Source: Mesorhizobium sp. AR10
GTDB lineage: Bacteria > Pseudomonadota > Alphaproteobacteria > Rhizobiales > Rhizobiaceae
Direction of reading: 5' to 3'
NCBI RefSeq assembly: GCF_024746795.1
Contig: NZ_CP080524.1
Span: 5,000,001 to 5,064,000 of the forward strand
DNA: 64,000 nt
Part shown: piece after piece, positions 10,866-19,971 of the stretch
Layout of the letters: every line of letters begins with the position of its first letter
Position numbering within the stretch: position 1 is the first letter of the stretch
Program-made: the position numbers and the translations under genes
The notes under the pieces: generated by a model
The model's input: the letters and a program-made list of their open reading frames with translations, nothing else
Told to the model about the DNA's origin: nothing
Databases searched by the model: none

Positions 10866-12389
10866 CTACTGCCTTGCCTGCGGTCCGGTTTTGCCGGCCT
10901 GCATTTGCGTTTGTGGTATGGCATGCGCCGCGATCGCCTGTTCGCTGAGACTTGCCCGGTCGAGCTCGGCAGCGACCGTGCCGTCGCGCATGACCAGCAC
11001 GCGGTCGGCAAGCCGGATCACCTCGGGAAGCTCCGACGACACGACGACCACCGAATGGCCCTCGGCGGCGAGCTCCTCGATCAAATGATAAATCTCCGCC
11101 TTGGCGCCGACATCGATGCCGCGCGTCGGCTCGTCGAACAAAAGGATGCGCGTTCCCGCCGCCAGCCAGCGGCCGATGATCGCCTTCTGCTGGTTGCCGC
11201 CGCTGAACAGGCGGATCGGCCGGTCGAGCAGGAACGGCCGCAGATTGACGCGGCTCATCTTCTCGCTAGCCACCCGTTTCAGCCGGCGATGATCGATGAC
11301 GCCGCGCGGCGCGAACACGCCCATCGAAGCCAGCGCCATGTTGCTCGAGATGGAGCGCAGCGGCACGATGCCTTCGCGCTTGCGCTCCTCCGGCACCAGG
11401 CCGATGCCGGCGGCGATGGCGTCGCGCGGGGTGGAAAGTTTTGTGGCCTTGCCGTCGATCTCGACGGTGCCTGCCGAGGCGCAGTCGGCGCCGGCCAGCA
11501 GCCGCAACAGTTCGGTACGGCCCGATCCGACCAGGCCGGCAATGCCTAGCACCTCGCCGCGATGCAGGTCGAAGGAAGCATCGCGGACCTTGGTCGCTGA
11601 GGCCAGGCCGCGCACGCTGAGCCTGACATCAGTGGTCGCATGGGAGTGGTGCTGTTCCTGCGCCAGTTCGCGCCCGACCATCATCGCGACGACGGCTTTC
11701 TCCGACACCTGCGCGAGATCGACTGAATCAACGACGACACCGTCACGCATGATGGTGGCGCGCTGGCAGATGCCGAATACTTCGTCCAGCTTGTGCGAGA
11801 CATAGACGACGGCGACACCGTCGCGGGCCAGCCCGGCGATGACTTGCGCCAGGCGCTCGAATTCGCTCGGCGTCAGGCTCGATGTCGGCTCGTCCATGGC
11901 CACAATGCTGGCGCGGTCGAGCAACGCGCGGGCGATCTCGACGATCTGCCGCTGCGCCACCTTCAGGCTGCCGAGCGGCGCTGCCGGATCGATGGATGGA
12001 TCGATTGCCGCAAGGGCTTCAGCGGCGCGGCGCTCCTGCTCGCGCCGTGCCACGAAGATGCCGCCGCGCGTCAGCGGATGACCGAGAAACATATTCTGGG
12101 CGACGCTGAGCCGCGGTACCTGCTGCAATTCCTGGTGGATCATGGCGACGCCCGCGGCGCGGGCCGCGACCGGGTTGTTCAGCGTCACCGGCTTGCCGTC
12201 GATCAGCACGCTTCCCGTCGTCGGCCGGTAGACCCCCGACAGGATGCGCAGCAGCGTCGACTTGCCGGCGCCATTCTCACCGAGCAGGCCATGGATTTCG
12301 CCGGCGCCGACCGCGAAGGACACATCACTGAGCGCCCGTACGGCCGGAAACAGCTTGGAAATACCTGCGAATTGCAGCCGAGGTGACAT
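10866..12389 (-). CDS. Two-domain sugar ABC transporter ATP-binding protein (RbsA/MglA type)
   Basis: 507 residues with two ABC domains in tandem, normal for the RbsA family. The first domain has Walker A GENGAGKST (about 38), signature SLKVAQRQIVEIARAL and Walker B IVAMDEPTSSLT. The second has the usual degenerate Walker A GLVGSGRTELLR, an intact signature LFSGGNQQKAIIGRWLA, and LLFDEPTRGIDVGAKAEIY. The start is the ATG at 12389, preceded by GGAG. An upstream extension would translate the palindromic repeat and is rejected. This gene follows the binding protein after a repeat-filled gap that may lower its expression relative to the binding protein. Confidence 0.94.
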   Translation of the reverse strand: MSPRLQFAGISKLFPAVRALSDVSFAVGAGEIHGLLGENGAGKSTLLRILSGVYRPTTGSVLIDGKPVTLNNPVAARAAGVAMIHQELQQVPRLSVAQNMFLGHPLTRGGIFVARREQERRAAEALAAIDPSIDPAAPLGSLKVAQRQIVEIARALLDRASIVAMDEPTSSLTPSEFERLAQVIAGLARDGVAVVYVSHKLDEVFGICQRATIMRDGVVVDSVDLAQVSEKAVVAMMVGRELAQEQHHSHATTDVRLSVRGLASATKVRDASFDLHRGEVLGIAGLVGSGRTELLRLLAGADCASAGTVEIDGKATKLSTPRDAIAAGIGLVPEERKREGIVPLRSISSNMALASMGVFAPRGVIDHRRLKRVASEKMSRVNLRPFLLDRPIRLFSGGNQQKAIIGRWLAAGTRILLFDEPTRGIDVGAKAEIYHLIEELAAEGHSVVVVSSELPEVIRLADRVLVMRDGTVAAELDRASLSEQAIAAHAIPQTQMQAGKTGPQARQ

Positions 12390-12418
12390 TGTTTTTTCTC
12401 CAGGCGGATCCGTCAAAG

Positions 12419-12544
12419 CCCCCTCACCCAGCCTCCGCTTCGCTCGGCTGACCTCTCCCCGAGGGGAGAGGAGATCGCCAGCGTTAGCGCCAGCCTCTTC
12501 TCCCCAGCGGGGAGAAGGTGGCCGCGAAGCGGCCGGATGAGGGG
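12419..12544. repeat. Palindromic intergenic repeat inside the sugar operon
   Basis: Outer inverted ends cccctcaccc/ggatgagggg enclose nested palindromes: ctctccccgaggggagag (about 12452-12470), gcgttagcgc and ttctccccagcggggagaa. A further gcttcgct/cgcgaagcgg pair lies near the edges. It sits between the binding-protein stop (12574) and the ATPase start (12389). Such hairpins often protect the upstream mRNA or attenuate the genes that follow, which would fit high binding-protein output. That role is inferred. Confidence 0.8.
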
Positions 12545-12573
12545 AATGCGACAGCCCCGGTTGCCGATCCGCT

Positions 12574-13626
12574 CTACTGGCCCGCCGCCGCGTCCTCGAG
12601 CAGCGCCTTGCGTGCACCGGGGCCGGAATAGCGGTCGGCATTGTCCTTGGTGATCAGCGCCTGCGGCGTGGCGACGACGCGTGGCAGCTTCTGGCCAGCA
12701 ACGAGGCGCAGCGCCGATTCCAGCGCCACTTCGCCGGTCAGTACCGGGAAGCTGTCGACCGTGCCGGTCAGTTCGCCGGCGCGGATCGAGGCATAGGCGT
12801 CGGAGATGCCGTCGGTGCCGAAGACGGCGACCTTGTCCTGCAGGCCGGCGGCCTTCACCGCCTCGACGATGCCCAGCGCCATGCCGTCATTGTTGGCATA
12901 GAAGCCGATCAGGTCAGGGTGCTGCTGCAGGATGTTGGTGGCGGCGTCGTAGGAGGTCTGGCGGTCCCAGTTGCCGGGCACGCTGGCGACGACCTCGAAC
13001 TTGCCGCCTTCGGTGATGGTGGACTTGAAGCCGTCGGTGCGCTGGACGGCGGCATAGACGCCGGCCTGGCCTTCGACGATAGCGACCTTGCCGCCATCCG
13101 GCCGGTTCTTGATGAACCATTTGGCGACGCGCACGCCATTGTCGCGCTGGACGTTGCCGACATAGTGTTCGGCCTGCGGGATGACCGCGTCATTGACGTT
13201 GACCACCGGCACGTTGGCGGCCTTGGCCTGTTCGATGATCGGCTGCAAATTGGAGTCGGTCTGCGGCGAGACGAGCAGCACGTTGTAGCCCTGCGTGACC
13301 AGGCCTTCGGCGATGGTGAGCTGTCCGAGCTGATCGCCTTCGCTCTGCGCCGCTTGATAGACGACGGGAACACCGACGCGATCGCCGAAGGACTTGTAGC
13401 CCTCACCCAGCGAGCGCCAGTACTCGTTGGTCAGCGTCTTGGAAACGGCGCCGGCCTTGGTGCCGTCGGGCAGTTTGGGGAAGGCCCCGAACTTGGCTTC
13501 CAGCTGCGACCAGTCGATGCGGTCCTTCTCGCTATCGGAGTTCAGCGGCGCGAGGTCGGCCGAGAATGCCGAGCCGATGGACAAGGCCATCAGGGCAGCG
13601 GTGGCGGCGGCAAGCAGAAGTTTCAT
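12574..13626 (-). CDS. Sugar ABC transporter substrate-binding protein
   Basis: 350 residues, periplasmic, type I (ribose/galactose) fold. The start is the ATG at 13626: GGGAGGA lies six bases upstream, whereas the ATG at 13632 would touch the ribosome site. The signal peptide is MKLLLAAATAALMALSIGSAFSA. Family marks are the first hinge strand TLTNEYWRSLGEGYKSF (replacing the more usual motif), AEGLVTQGYNVLLVSPQTDS, and FYANNDGMALGIVEAVKAAG followed by VFGTDGISDAYASIRAGELTGTVD. It delivers an unidentified sugar to the permease and ATPase encoded downstream. Confidence 0.93.
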   Translation of the reverse strand: MKLLLAAATAALMALSIGSAFSADLAPLNSDSEKDRIDWSQLEAKFGAFPKLPDGTKAGAVSKTLTNEYWRSLGEGYKSFGDRVGVPVVYQAAQSEGDQLGQLTIAEGLVTQGYNVLLVSPQTDSNLQPIIEQAKAANVPVVNVNDAVIPQAEHYVGNVQRDNGVRVAKWFIKNRPDGGKVAIVEGQAGVYAAVQRTDGFKSTITEGGKFEVVASVPGNWDRQTSYDAATNILQQHPDLIGFYANNDGMALGIVEAVKAAGLQDKVAVFGTDGISDAYASIRAGELTGTVDSFPVLTGEVALESALRLVAGQKLPRVVATPQALITKDNADRYSGPGARKALLEDAAAGQ

Positions 13627-13673
13627 GGTCATTCCTCCCTTGGTGAAAACGGCGTATGGCGACGCCGGGCGCT

Positions 13674-14675
13674 TCAGGTGTCTCCTGACGTCTCCGGACC
13701 GAGCATGGCTTCCTGGACGATGGCCTGCGACGTGACGGCGTCCTGGCTGTCCATGGCGGCGGACAGGCGGTTGTCCTTTTCCAGGCGGTCGACGACGCGC
13801 AGCATGCGCTTGACGGTGGCGATGTTGACTTCGCATTCGCGCACCGGATCGAGCCCGGTCATGTCGGGAAAAGTGTCGAAGTAGATGGCGCCGGCGTAGC
13901 CGTCGCGGCGGATCTGGCGCAGCAGCTCGATGGTCTGCAGCGTGTGCACCGCGCCGACCATCAGGCCGTCGTCGCGCTTGGCGTAGCCGTCGTTGAGATG
14001 CACGCCCAAAAGCTTGCTGTGGCGCGCGATGAGGGCTGCGGCGAACGCCGGCTGTTCGTCGGCATAAAGCACGTGGGCGAAATCGAGCGTGACGCCCAGA
14101 TTGGGCAGGCCGACATCGCGGATCGCCAGCAAGGTCGTCGCCGCATCCGGCATCAGGCTGTAGGAACGCGGCTCGTTGGGCTTGTACTCCAGGCTGATCT
14201 GGCAATCGGGATCATGCGCGGCAACTTCACGAATCCCATCGATCTCGTGTTGCCAGAGCGTCGCATAGTCGGCCTGGAAGGCGTAATCGAAGCCATCCTG
14301 GCCGAGCCAGAGCGTCATGAGATTGGCGCCCGCCTCACGCGCAGCGTCGATGCCGGCCTTGGTCAGGTCGATGGCCTCGCGGCGCACAACCGGGTCCGGA
14401 TTGGTGAAGGCGCCGAGCTTGAAGGCCGGGTTGGAGTAGTAGCGCATGGCAAAGCCATTGATGGAAAGCCCGAGATCGCCGAGCGCGCGGGCGATTTCCG
14501 TAGGCTTTTCACCGACATGGTCGGGAAAGTTGAGATCGAGGTCGGTCAGCCCGGCGACCTTGGCGGCCCGGGCGGCCATCTGCAGCATGGATGGCTTGCC
14601 AGCGAGATCAGGCCATTCGGCCTGCGGCCGCGAGGCAAAGGAATTCAGGCGGGTGGCGAAACGGTTGGTTGTCAT
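13674..14675 (-). CDS. Xylose isomerase-like TIM-barrel sugar isomerase/epimerase
   Basis: 333 residues, first gene of the sugar operon. It fits the AP-endonuclease-2/xylose-isomerase-like TIM barrel: metal-ligand candidates are Glu in SLEYKPNEPR, Asp in GVTLDFAHVLYADE, His in LLGVHLNDGY and a late Asp in YFDTFPDMTG. Such enzymes isomerise or epimerise free or phosphorylated sugars using a divalent metal. Together with the kinase at 8129 it gives a minimal route: import, isomerisation, phosphorylation. The exact sugar is not identifiable; rhamnose-, allulose- or apiose-type pathways use similar barrels. Confidence 0.85.
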   Translation of the reverse strand: MTTNRFATRLNSFASRPQAEWPDLAGKPSMLQMAARAAKVAGLTDLDLNFPDHVGEKPTEIARALGDLGLSINGFAMRYYSNPAFKLGAFTNPDPVVRREAIDLTKAGIDAAREAGANLMTLWLGQDGFDYAFQADYATLWQHEIDGIREVAAHDPDCQISLEYKPNEPRSYSLMPDAATTLLAIRDVGLPNLGVTLDFAHVLYADEQPAFAAALIARHSKLLGVHLNDGYAKRDDGLMVGAVHTLQTIELLRQIRRDGYAGAIYFDTFPDMTGLDPVRECEVNIATVKRMLRVVDRLEKDNRLSAAMDSQDAVTSQAIVQEAMLGPETSGDT

Positions 14676-14707
14676 GGTTGACCCTTCAGCGGTTTGTTAC
14701 TTCACAT

Positions 14708-14744
14708 AAATACGACTATTTGTAAAGTTCTCATTTTTGGGAAC
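14708..14744. promoter_or_regulatory. Two short palindromes in the divergent promoter region
   Basis: AAATA-cgac-TATTT (14708-14721) and GTTCTC-atttttg-GGAAC (14727-14744, one mismatch) lie in an AT-rich stretch just upstream of the sugar operon start (14675). The gap separates it from the lipid operon starting at 14918. They are candidates for the RpiR operator; the assignment rests on position only. Confidence 0.35.
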
Positions 14745-14917
14745 GGTGCACAGCGCGCACATCCTGCATAGCCGCACTCTTCGGCTGATGCCACGGCATC
14801 CATGCCGTGACATCAGAGCGGCGCAACGATGCGGATAGCAGTGCCGGCCCTTGCGTCATGGCCGCCGATTGACCAATCTCACCGACACTGTCATGAGCCG
14901 CGGTTGGGGGGTCGCAG

Positions 14918-16168
14918 ATGAGCAGCAAGGCCGATATTCTCGATGCCGTCGTGATCGGCGCTGGCTGGGCCGGACTTGGCGTCAGCCATGCGCTGGCAAA
15001 AAAGGGCCTGCGTCATCGCCTGCTGGAGCGCGGCCGCATCGGCGAGACCTGGCGCACGCAGCGCTGGGACTCGTTCCGGATGAACACGCCCAATATGCAG
15101 ACCGTCATGCCGGGAGACAGCTACCAGGGTTCGGACCCCGACGGCGTTCTCACGCGAGACGAATTCGTCGCGCTGTTGGAGGACTTTGCCGGGCGCAACG
15201 CCCTGCCCGTGCAGTCTGACACACCGGTGACCGAGCTTGCTGGCGACCAGCACAACGGCGCCTACCGCATAACCACGACGCGCGGCACGCTTTGGGCGCG
15301 CAACGTGGTGATCGCCAGCGGCAATCTGAACTGTGCGGTGCGCCCGTCTTGGGCGGCTGCGTTACCCCACAGCCTCGATCAGATCGACGCTTCAGGCTAC
15401 CGCAGCGCGGCCGATCTGCGCAGCGGTGCCGTGCTGGTGGTCGGAAGCGGCCAGTCGGGCGCCCAGATAGCCGAAGATCTGGCGGAGGCTGGACGCAGCG
15501 TCTTCCTTGCCACCAGCCGGCTCGGACGCCTGCCACGCCGCTACCGGGGCCGCGACATCATGATCTGGCTGGTACTGAGCGGAATACTCGACGTGCCGCG
15601 AAAGGAACTCATCCAGCCTTCGGGCAAGATTCCAGCAAGGGCTTTGCTTGGGGCAACCCAGACTCTCAGCCTGCAATCGCTGAGCGCCCAAGGCGTCGTG
15701 CTGCTCGGCAGGTTCACCGGCCTCGTCGACCGCAGCCGACTCGCCTTTGCCGACGACGCCAAGGAGCACGTCCGCTTTGCCGACGAGGCCGCCGCCAATG
15801 TCAAACGTCTTATCGACGATTATATCCAGCGGACTCAAACCGACGCCCCCGCTGCGGAGCCCGACCCGGCGGAGACCATCGCCGCCCAGCTGCCGGACCC
15901 GCCTATCCGCTCGCTCGACCTCGCCGGCTCCGGCATCACTACGGTGATCTGGTGCACCGGCTTCCGCGGCGATTTCAGCTGGGTGCGGCTTGCCGGCCTG
16001 CTGGACGCGCAGGGCCAGCCAATGCTGGAGAACGGCCTCGCGGCGCTACCCGGCATCTATTTCGCCGGCCTGGATTTCGCCGCCACGCGCAAATCCGGCA
16101 TCATATTGGCGATCGCCGAGGAAGCCACCCGCCTTGCCGAACACATCGCCGGGCGGACGCTGTCATGA
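14918..16168 (+). CDS. FAD/NAD(P)-dependent oxidoreductase (flavin monooxygenase-like)
   Basis: A 416-residue flavoprotein heading the lipid operon. The FAD-binding Rossmann motif is VVIGAGWAGLGVSHALA (residues 11-27), followed by the acidic strand end HRLLERG. A second dinucleotide motif for NAD(P)H is VLVVGSGQSGAQIAEDL (about 170-186). The C-terminal ATG-like motif of flavin monooxygenases appears as VIWCTGFRGDFSWV, and FAGLDFAATRKSGII closes the FAD site. It may hydroxylate or oxidise a lipid intermediate. The following gene starts 16 nt after its stop on the same strand. E. coli ynb operons lack such a gene as far as I know, so its role here is unknown. Confidence 0.85.
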   Translation: MSSKADILDAVVIGAGWAGLGVSHALAKKGLRHRLLERGRIGETWRTQRWDSFRMNTPNMQTVMPGDSYQGSDPDGVLTRDEFVALLEDFAGRNALPVQSDTPVTELAGDQHNGAYRITTTRGTLWARNVVIASGNLNCAVRPSWAAALPHSLDQIDASGYRSAADLRSGAVLVVGSGQSGAQIAEDLAEAGRSVFLATSRLGRLPRRYRGRDIMIWLVLSGILDVPRKELIQPSGKIPARALLGATQTLSLQSLSAQGVVLLGRFTGLVDRSRLAFADDAKEHVRFADEAAANVKRLIDDYIQRTQTDAPAAEPDPAETIAAQLPDPPIRSLDLAGSGITTVIWCTGFRGDFSWVRLAGLLDAQGQPMLENGLAALPGIYFAGLDFAATRKSGIILAIAEEATRLAEHIAGRTLS

Positions 16169-16184
16169 GCTGCAGGGATCGCAT

Positions 16185-16787
16185 ATGCCGACGCTCTATG
16201 CACTGAAACCGGCCTTCCAGGCCAAGCTGCGGCCGCTGGCAGACCGGCTGGCCGCGGGCGGCGTCACCGCCAACCAGATCACGCTGCTTGCCGCTGTTCT
16301 GTCCATCGCCACCGGCTTTGTGGTCGCGGTGTTTGCCGAGCATCGCGCGGTCTTCCTGCTGATGCCGGTGGTGCTGTTCGCGCGCATGGCGCTGAATGCC
16401 ATCGACGGGATGCTGGCGCGGGAACATGGCCAGGCCTCAAAGCTCGGCATGTATCTCAACGAACTCTGCGACGTCGTCTCCGACCTAGCGCTGATCCTGG
16501 CCTTTGCCGTCCTCTTCCCGGTCTGGGGCGTCGTCGCTTTTGCCATCGCCGCGGTTATCGTCGAATTCACCGGCGTCCTCGGCGTCGCCGCCGGCAGCGG
16601 GCGCAACTATGCCGGGCCGTTCGGCAAGAGCGACCGGGCGCTGGCGCTCGGCGTCATCGCCTTCCTCATCGCCTGCGGCCTGTGGGTCGAGGCGATAACG
16701 CCATTTGTGTTTCCGGCCATGGCTACACTGTCGCTGGCAACCGCCATCAACCGGATACGCAGCGGCCTTAGAGCGGGCGGCAACTGA
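16185..16787 (+). CDS. CDP-alcohol phosphatidyltransferase-family membrane protein (YnbA-like)
   Basis: 200 residues with about six hydrophobic segments, in the inner membrane. Enzymes of this family move a phosphatidyl group from CDP-diacylglycerol to an alcohol. The signature is readable in NAIDGMLAREHGQASKLG followed by MYLNELCD: the DG, AR, G and last D are in register, but the first and third of the four classical Asp positions are Asn. The start is the ATG at 16185. The stop overlaps the next start (TGATG). The order of neighbours matches E. coli ynbA-ynbB-ynbC-ynbD in content though not in order. The acceptor alcohol is unknown. Confidence 0.85.
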   Translation: MPTLYALKPAFQAKLRPLADRLAAGGVTANQITLLAAVLSIATGFVVAVFAEHRAVFLLMPVVLFARMALNAIDGMLAREHGQASKLGMYLNELCDVVSDLALILAFAVLFPVWGVVAFAIAAVIVEFTGVLGVAAGSGRNYAGPFGKSDRALALGVIAFLIACGLWVEAITPFVFPAMATLSLATAINRIRSGLRAGGN

Positions 16788-18604
16788 TGACAAATCGTCA
16801 GAGACCCGACCGCCAGAGGGACTACATGCTCCACGAACAGAACATCGCCGCCTCGCCAACCCAGCGGGTGGCGCAGGAACGCAGCTTCCATACGCATGAC
16901 GGCACCGAGATCTTCTACCGCTACTGGCCGGCGGTCGGTGAGACCGCCAAGGGCGCCATCCTTTTGTTCCACCGCGGCCACGAGCATGGTGGCCGCATGG
17001 CGCATCTGGTCGATGAACTGGCCATGCCAAACCATGCCTTCTATGCCTGGGACGCGCGCGGCAATGGCCGCTCGGCCGGCGAACGCGGCTATGCGCCGTC
17101 GTTTGCCGCCCTGGTGCGCGACATTGACTGTTTCGTGCGCGAGATCGGCAAGGACGATTTTGGCCCGCGCGACGTAGCACTCATCGCGCAATCCTTCGGT
17201 GCCGTGCTCGCCGCCGCCTGGGTGCATGACTATGCGCCCGATATCCGCGCGCTGGTGGTGGCCTCGCCGGCCTTTTCGGTGAAGCTCTACGTGCCCTTCG
17301 CCAAGGAGGGCATTGCCCTGTGGCAAAAGATCAAGGGCCGCTTCTTCGTCAATTCCTACGTCAAGGCGAAGTTCCTGACGCATGACCCCGAGCGTATCGC
17401 CTCCTTCGAGGCCGACCCGCTGATCACGCGGCCGATCGCCTCCAACATACTTGTCGAGCTTTACGACCACGCCGCCCGCATCGTCTCGGATGCCCGCGCC
17501 ATCACCGTGCCGACGCAGCTCTTGATCTCCGGCAGCGACTGGGTGGTGCGGCACGGGCCGCAGCACGAATTCTTCGTCAATCTCGCCAGCCCGGCTAAGG
17601 AGCGGCATGTGCTGCCCGGCTTCTTCCACGACACGCTGGGCGAGCGTGACCGCAGCCAGGCGCTCGACCTGATCCGACCGTTCCTGGAAAAGCAATTCGC
17701 CGCACCGGAGAAGAAGATCGACCTGACCGGCGCCGACCGTGCCGGCTACACACGCGACGAAGCCGACAAGCTGGCCTCGCCGCTGTCGCTTTTGTCGCCA
17801 AAAGGTCTCTACTGGGCGATGAGCCGCGCCTCGATCCGCACGGGCGCTTGGCTGTCGCCCGGCATGAAGACAGGCATCGTCACCGGCTTCGATTCCGGCT
17901 CGACGCTCGACTATGTCTACGAGAACGAGGCGCGGGGTATCGGCTTCGTCGGCCGCATGATCGACCGCACCTTTCTCGACGCCATCGGCTGGCGCGGCAT
18001 TCGCCAGCGCAAGCTGCATCTGGAAGAGCTGATCGGCAACGCTGTCGCCACGCTGAAGGCGGCCGGCCGACCCGTCCACATCGTCGACATCGCCGCCGGC
18101 CATGGCCGCTATGTGCTCGACGCCGTGGCCAAATGCGCCGAGCCGCCGGCGAGTGTCAGGCTGCAGGACTATTCCGACATCAATGTCGGGCTGGGCTCGA
18201 AGATGATCGCCGGCCGGCATTTGCCGACCAGCGTCACCTTCCGCAAGGCCGATGCCTTTGATGCGACCATGCTCGCCGGGCTCGATCCGGCACCGGATCT
18301 CGCCATCGTTTCCGGACTTTACGAATTGTTTCCCGACAATGCGCTGATCGCTCGTTCGCTGGGTGGACTGGCCAAGGCGATGCAGCCCGGCAGCCTGCTC
18401 CTCTACACCAACCAGCCGTGGCATCCGCAGCTGGAGATGATCGCGCGCAGCCTGACCTCGCATCGCGGTGGCCAGGCCTGGGTGATGCGGCGGCGCACGC
18501 AAGGCGAGATGGACCAGCTGGTGACGGCGGCCGGCTTCGAGAAGCTCGACCAGCGCATCGACCAGTGGGGCATCTTCACCGTCTCGCTGGCGCGGCGTCT
18601 GTAG
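16787..18604 (+). CDS. Fused alpha/beta hydrolase and SAM-dependent methyltransferase (YnbC-like)
   Basis: 605 residues. Residues 30-305 are a serine hydrolase of the monoglyceride-lipase type: oxyanion region LLFHRGHEHGGRM, nucleophile elbow IAQSFGAVLAA, Asp in LISGSDWVV and His in LPGFFHDTLGE. After a linker, residues about 420-600 form a methyltransferase with motif I VDIAAGHGRYVLDA and a post-motif IVSGLYELFPDN. The fusion is the hallmark of E. coli YnbC. The start at 16787 overlaps the previous stop; an in-frame ATG at 16826 is an alternative. It could deacylate and methylate a lipid made by its neighbours; that is inference. Confidence 0.88.
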   Translation: MTNRQRPDRQRDYMLHEQNIAASPTQRVAQERSFHTHDGTEIFYRYWPAVGETAKGAILLFHRGHEHGGRMAHLVDELAMPNHAFYAWDARGNGRSAGERGYAPSFAALVRDIDCFVREIGKDDFGPRDVALIAQSFGAVLAAAWVHDYAPDIRALVVASPAFSVKLYVPFAKEGIALWQKIKGRFFVNSYVKAKFLTHDPERIASFEADPLITRPIASNILVELYDHAARIVSDARAITVPTQLLISGSDWVVRHGPQHEFFVNLASPAKERHVLPGFFHDTLGERDRSQALDLIRPFLEKQFAAPEKKIDLTGADRAGYTRDEADKLASPLSLLSPKGLYWAMSRASIRTGAWLSPGMKTGIVTGFDSGSTLDYVYENEARGIGFVGRMIDRTFLDAIGWRGIRQRKLHLEELIGNAVATLKAAGRPVHIVDIAAGHGRYVLDAVAKCAEPPASVRLQDYSDINVGLGSKMIAGRHLPTSVTFRKADAFDATMLAGLDPAPDLAIVSGLYELFPDNALIARSLGGLAKAMQPGSLLLYTNQPWHPQLEMIARSLTSHRGGQAWVMRRRTQGEMDQLVTAAGFEKLDQRIDQWGIFTVSLARRL

Positions 18605-18618
18605 GAACCGGCCGCAGC

Positions 18619-19971
18619 ATGCCGACCAGTGCCGACACCATGCAGCCTCCATCAAGCACAGCCGCCGAGCCCTATGGCCGCATCGTCGTCAGGGCAGCGC
18701 TGTGGCTCGCCTTCTTCGGACCGTTCTTCTACCTCAGCTACGGCTTCACCAACTGGCTGGCGTCGCAGCGCGATCATGTCGGCAGCATCGTGTTCTCCTG
18801 GGAGCACCACATCCCGTTCGTCGCCTGGACCATCGTGCCTTACTGGACGATCAATCTGTTGTTTTGCCTGTCGCTGCTGCTCAACGACAACAGGCAAGGG
18901 GTAGACAGGTTGGCGGGGCGTTACCTCACGGCACAAGCTGTCGCCTTCCCCTGTTTCATCCTGTTCCCGCTGACCGCGACCTTCGTGCGGCCGGAGACGA
19001 CCGGCCTGTCGGGCTTTCTGTTCACCTTGCTCGGCGGCTTCGACAAGCCATTCAACGAGGCGCCCTCGCTGCACATCGCGCTGCTGGTCATCATTTGGGA
19101 TCACTGGCGCCAAGCCCTGGGACGCCACCGTCTCGGCGGCGTTCTGAAACCCGTCTGGCACGCCTGGTGTTTCCTGATCGGCGCCTCGGTGCTGACGACA
19201 TGGCAGCATCATTTCATCGACATCCCGACCGGCGCGCTGCTCGGCTTTTTTGCGCTCTGGCTGTTCCCGGCCAAGGGCGACCTGCCGTTCGCCGGTTTCC
19301 GCCTGACCGCCGATGCGAGGGCGCAGCGGCTGGCGCTGTTCTATGGCCTGGGTGCAACGCTGGCGCTGGCTGTAGCGGCTGCCGGTGCCTTTTTCTCGGC
19401 CGTCTCGCTCATCCTGTTGTGGCCGGCGCTGGCGCTGGCCATCGTCGCCTTCGCCTATGCCGGGGCCGGCACACGCGTGTTCCAGAAAGCGGCCGATGGC
19501 AGCGTGTCGCTGGCCAGCCGCGTTCTGCTTTGGCCCTTCCGGCTCGGCGCCAAGGTGAATATCTGGGCGTGGACGCGCAAGCTTGCACCGCAGGTGGCTG
19601 TTGCCGACGGCGTCTTCCTCGGCCGCTATCCAACCGTCCACGAGGCCAACGGCTTCGGCACGGTCATCGACCTTGCCGCCGAACTGGAGCGGCCGCGCGG
19701 CGTCACCAGTCGCTGGGTCAGCCATGACATGCTCGACCTGCTGCCACCGCATGCGGACATGCTGGACCGGGCAGAGGCGTCGATCGAACTGGCGCGCAGG
19801 CGCGGCACGGTGTTGGTCTGCTGCGCGCTCGGCTTCCAGCGCAGTGCTGCCGCTATCGCCGACTGGCTGGTTGTGACCGGCCGCTCGCACACCCCGGCGC
19901 AGGCGCGCAAAAAGCTCGCCGCGTCCGGCCGGCCAGTGCATCTTCACGCCGGGGTGGACGAACCAGCATGA
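18619..19971 (+). CDS. PAP2 phosphatase fused to a dual-specificity phosphatase domain (YnbD-like)
   Basis: 450 residues. The N-terminal part (about 20-240) has six membrane segments and PAP2 motifs APSLHIALL and TWQHHFIDIPTGALLG, as in lipid phosphate phosphatases acting on the outer face of the inner membrane. Two more hydrophobic segments follow. The C-terminal domain from about 330 ends with the Cys-x5-Arg loop VCCALGFQRSAAA of dual-specificity phosphatases, facing the cytoplasm. This double-phosphatase layout is that of E. coli YnbD. The ATG at 18619 lies 14 nt after the preceding stop; an ATG at 18640 is possible. Its stop overlaps the next start (ATGA). Confidence 0.87.
   Translation: MPTSADTMQPPSSTAAEPYGRIVVRAALWLAFFGPFFYLSYGFTNWLASQRDHVGSIVFSWEHHIPFVAWTIVPYWTINLLFCLSLLLNDNRQGVDRLAGRYLTAQAVAFPCFILFPLTATFVRPETTGLSGFLFTLLGGFDKPFNEAPSLHIALLVIIWDHWRQALGRHRLGGVLKPVWHAWCFLIGASVLTTWQHHFIDIPTGALLGFFALWLFPAKGDLPFAGFRLTADARAQRLALFYGLGATLALAVAAAGAFFSAVSLILLWPALALAIVAFAYAGAGTRVFQKAADGSVSLASRVLLWPFRLGAKVNIWAWTRKLAPQVAVADGVFLGRYPTVHEANGFGTVIDLAAELERPRGVTSRWVSHDMLDLLPPHADMLDRAEASIELARRRGTVLVCCALGFQRSAAAIADWLVVTGRSHTPAQARKKLAASGRPVHLHAGVDEPA

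Noticed and set aside
12574..14205. N-terminally extended form of the sugar-binding protein
   Set aside because: The extension would run through the TIM-barrel gene in another frame; the ATG at 13626 with GGGAGGA and a signal peptide is clearly the start.
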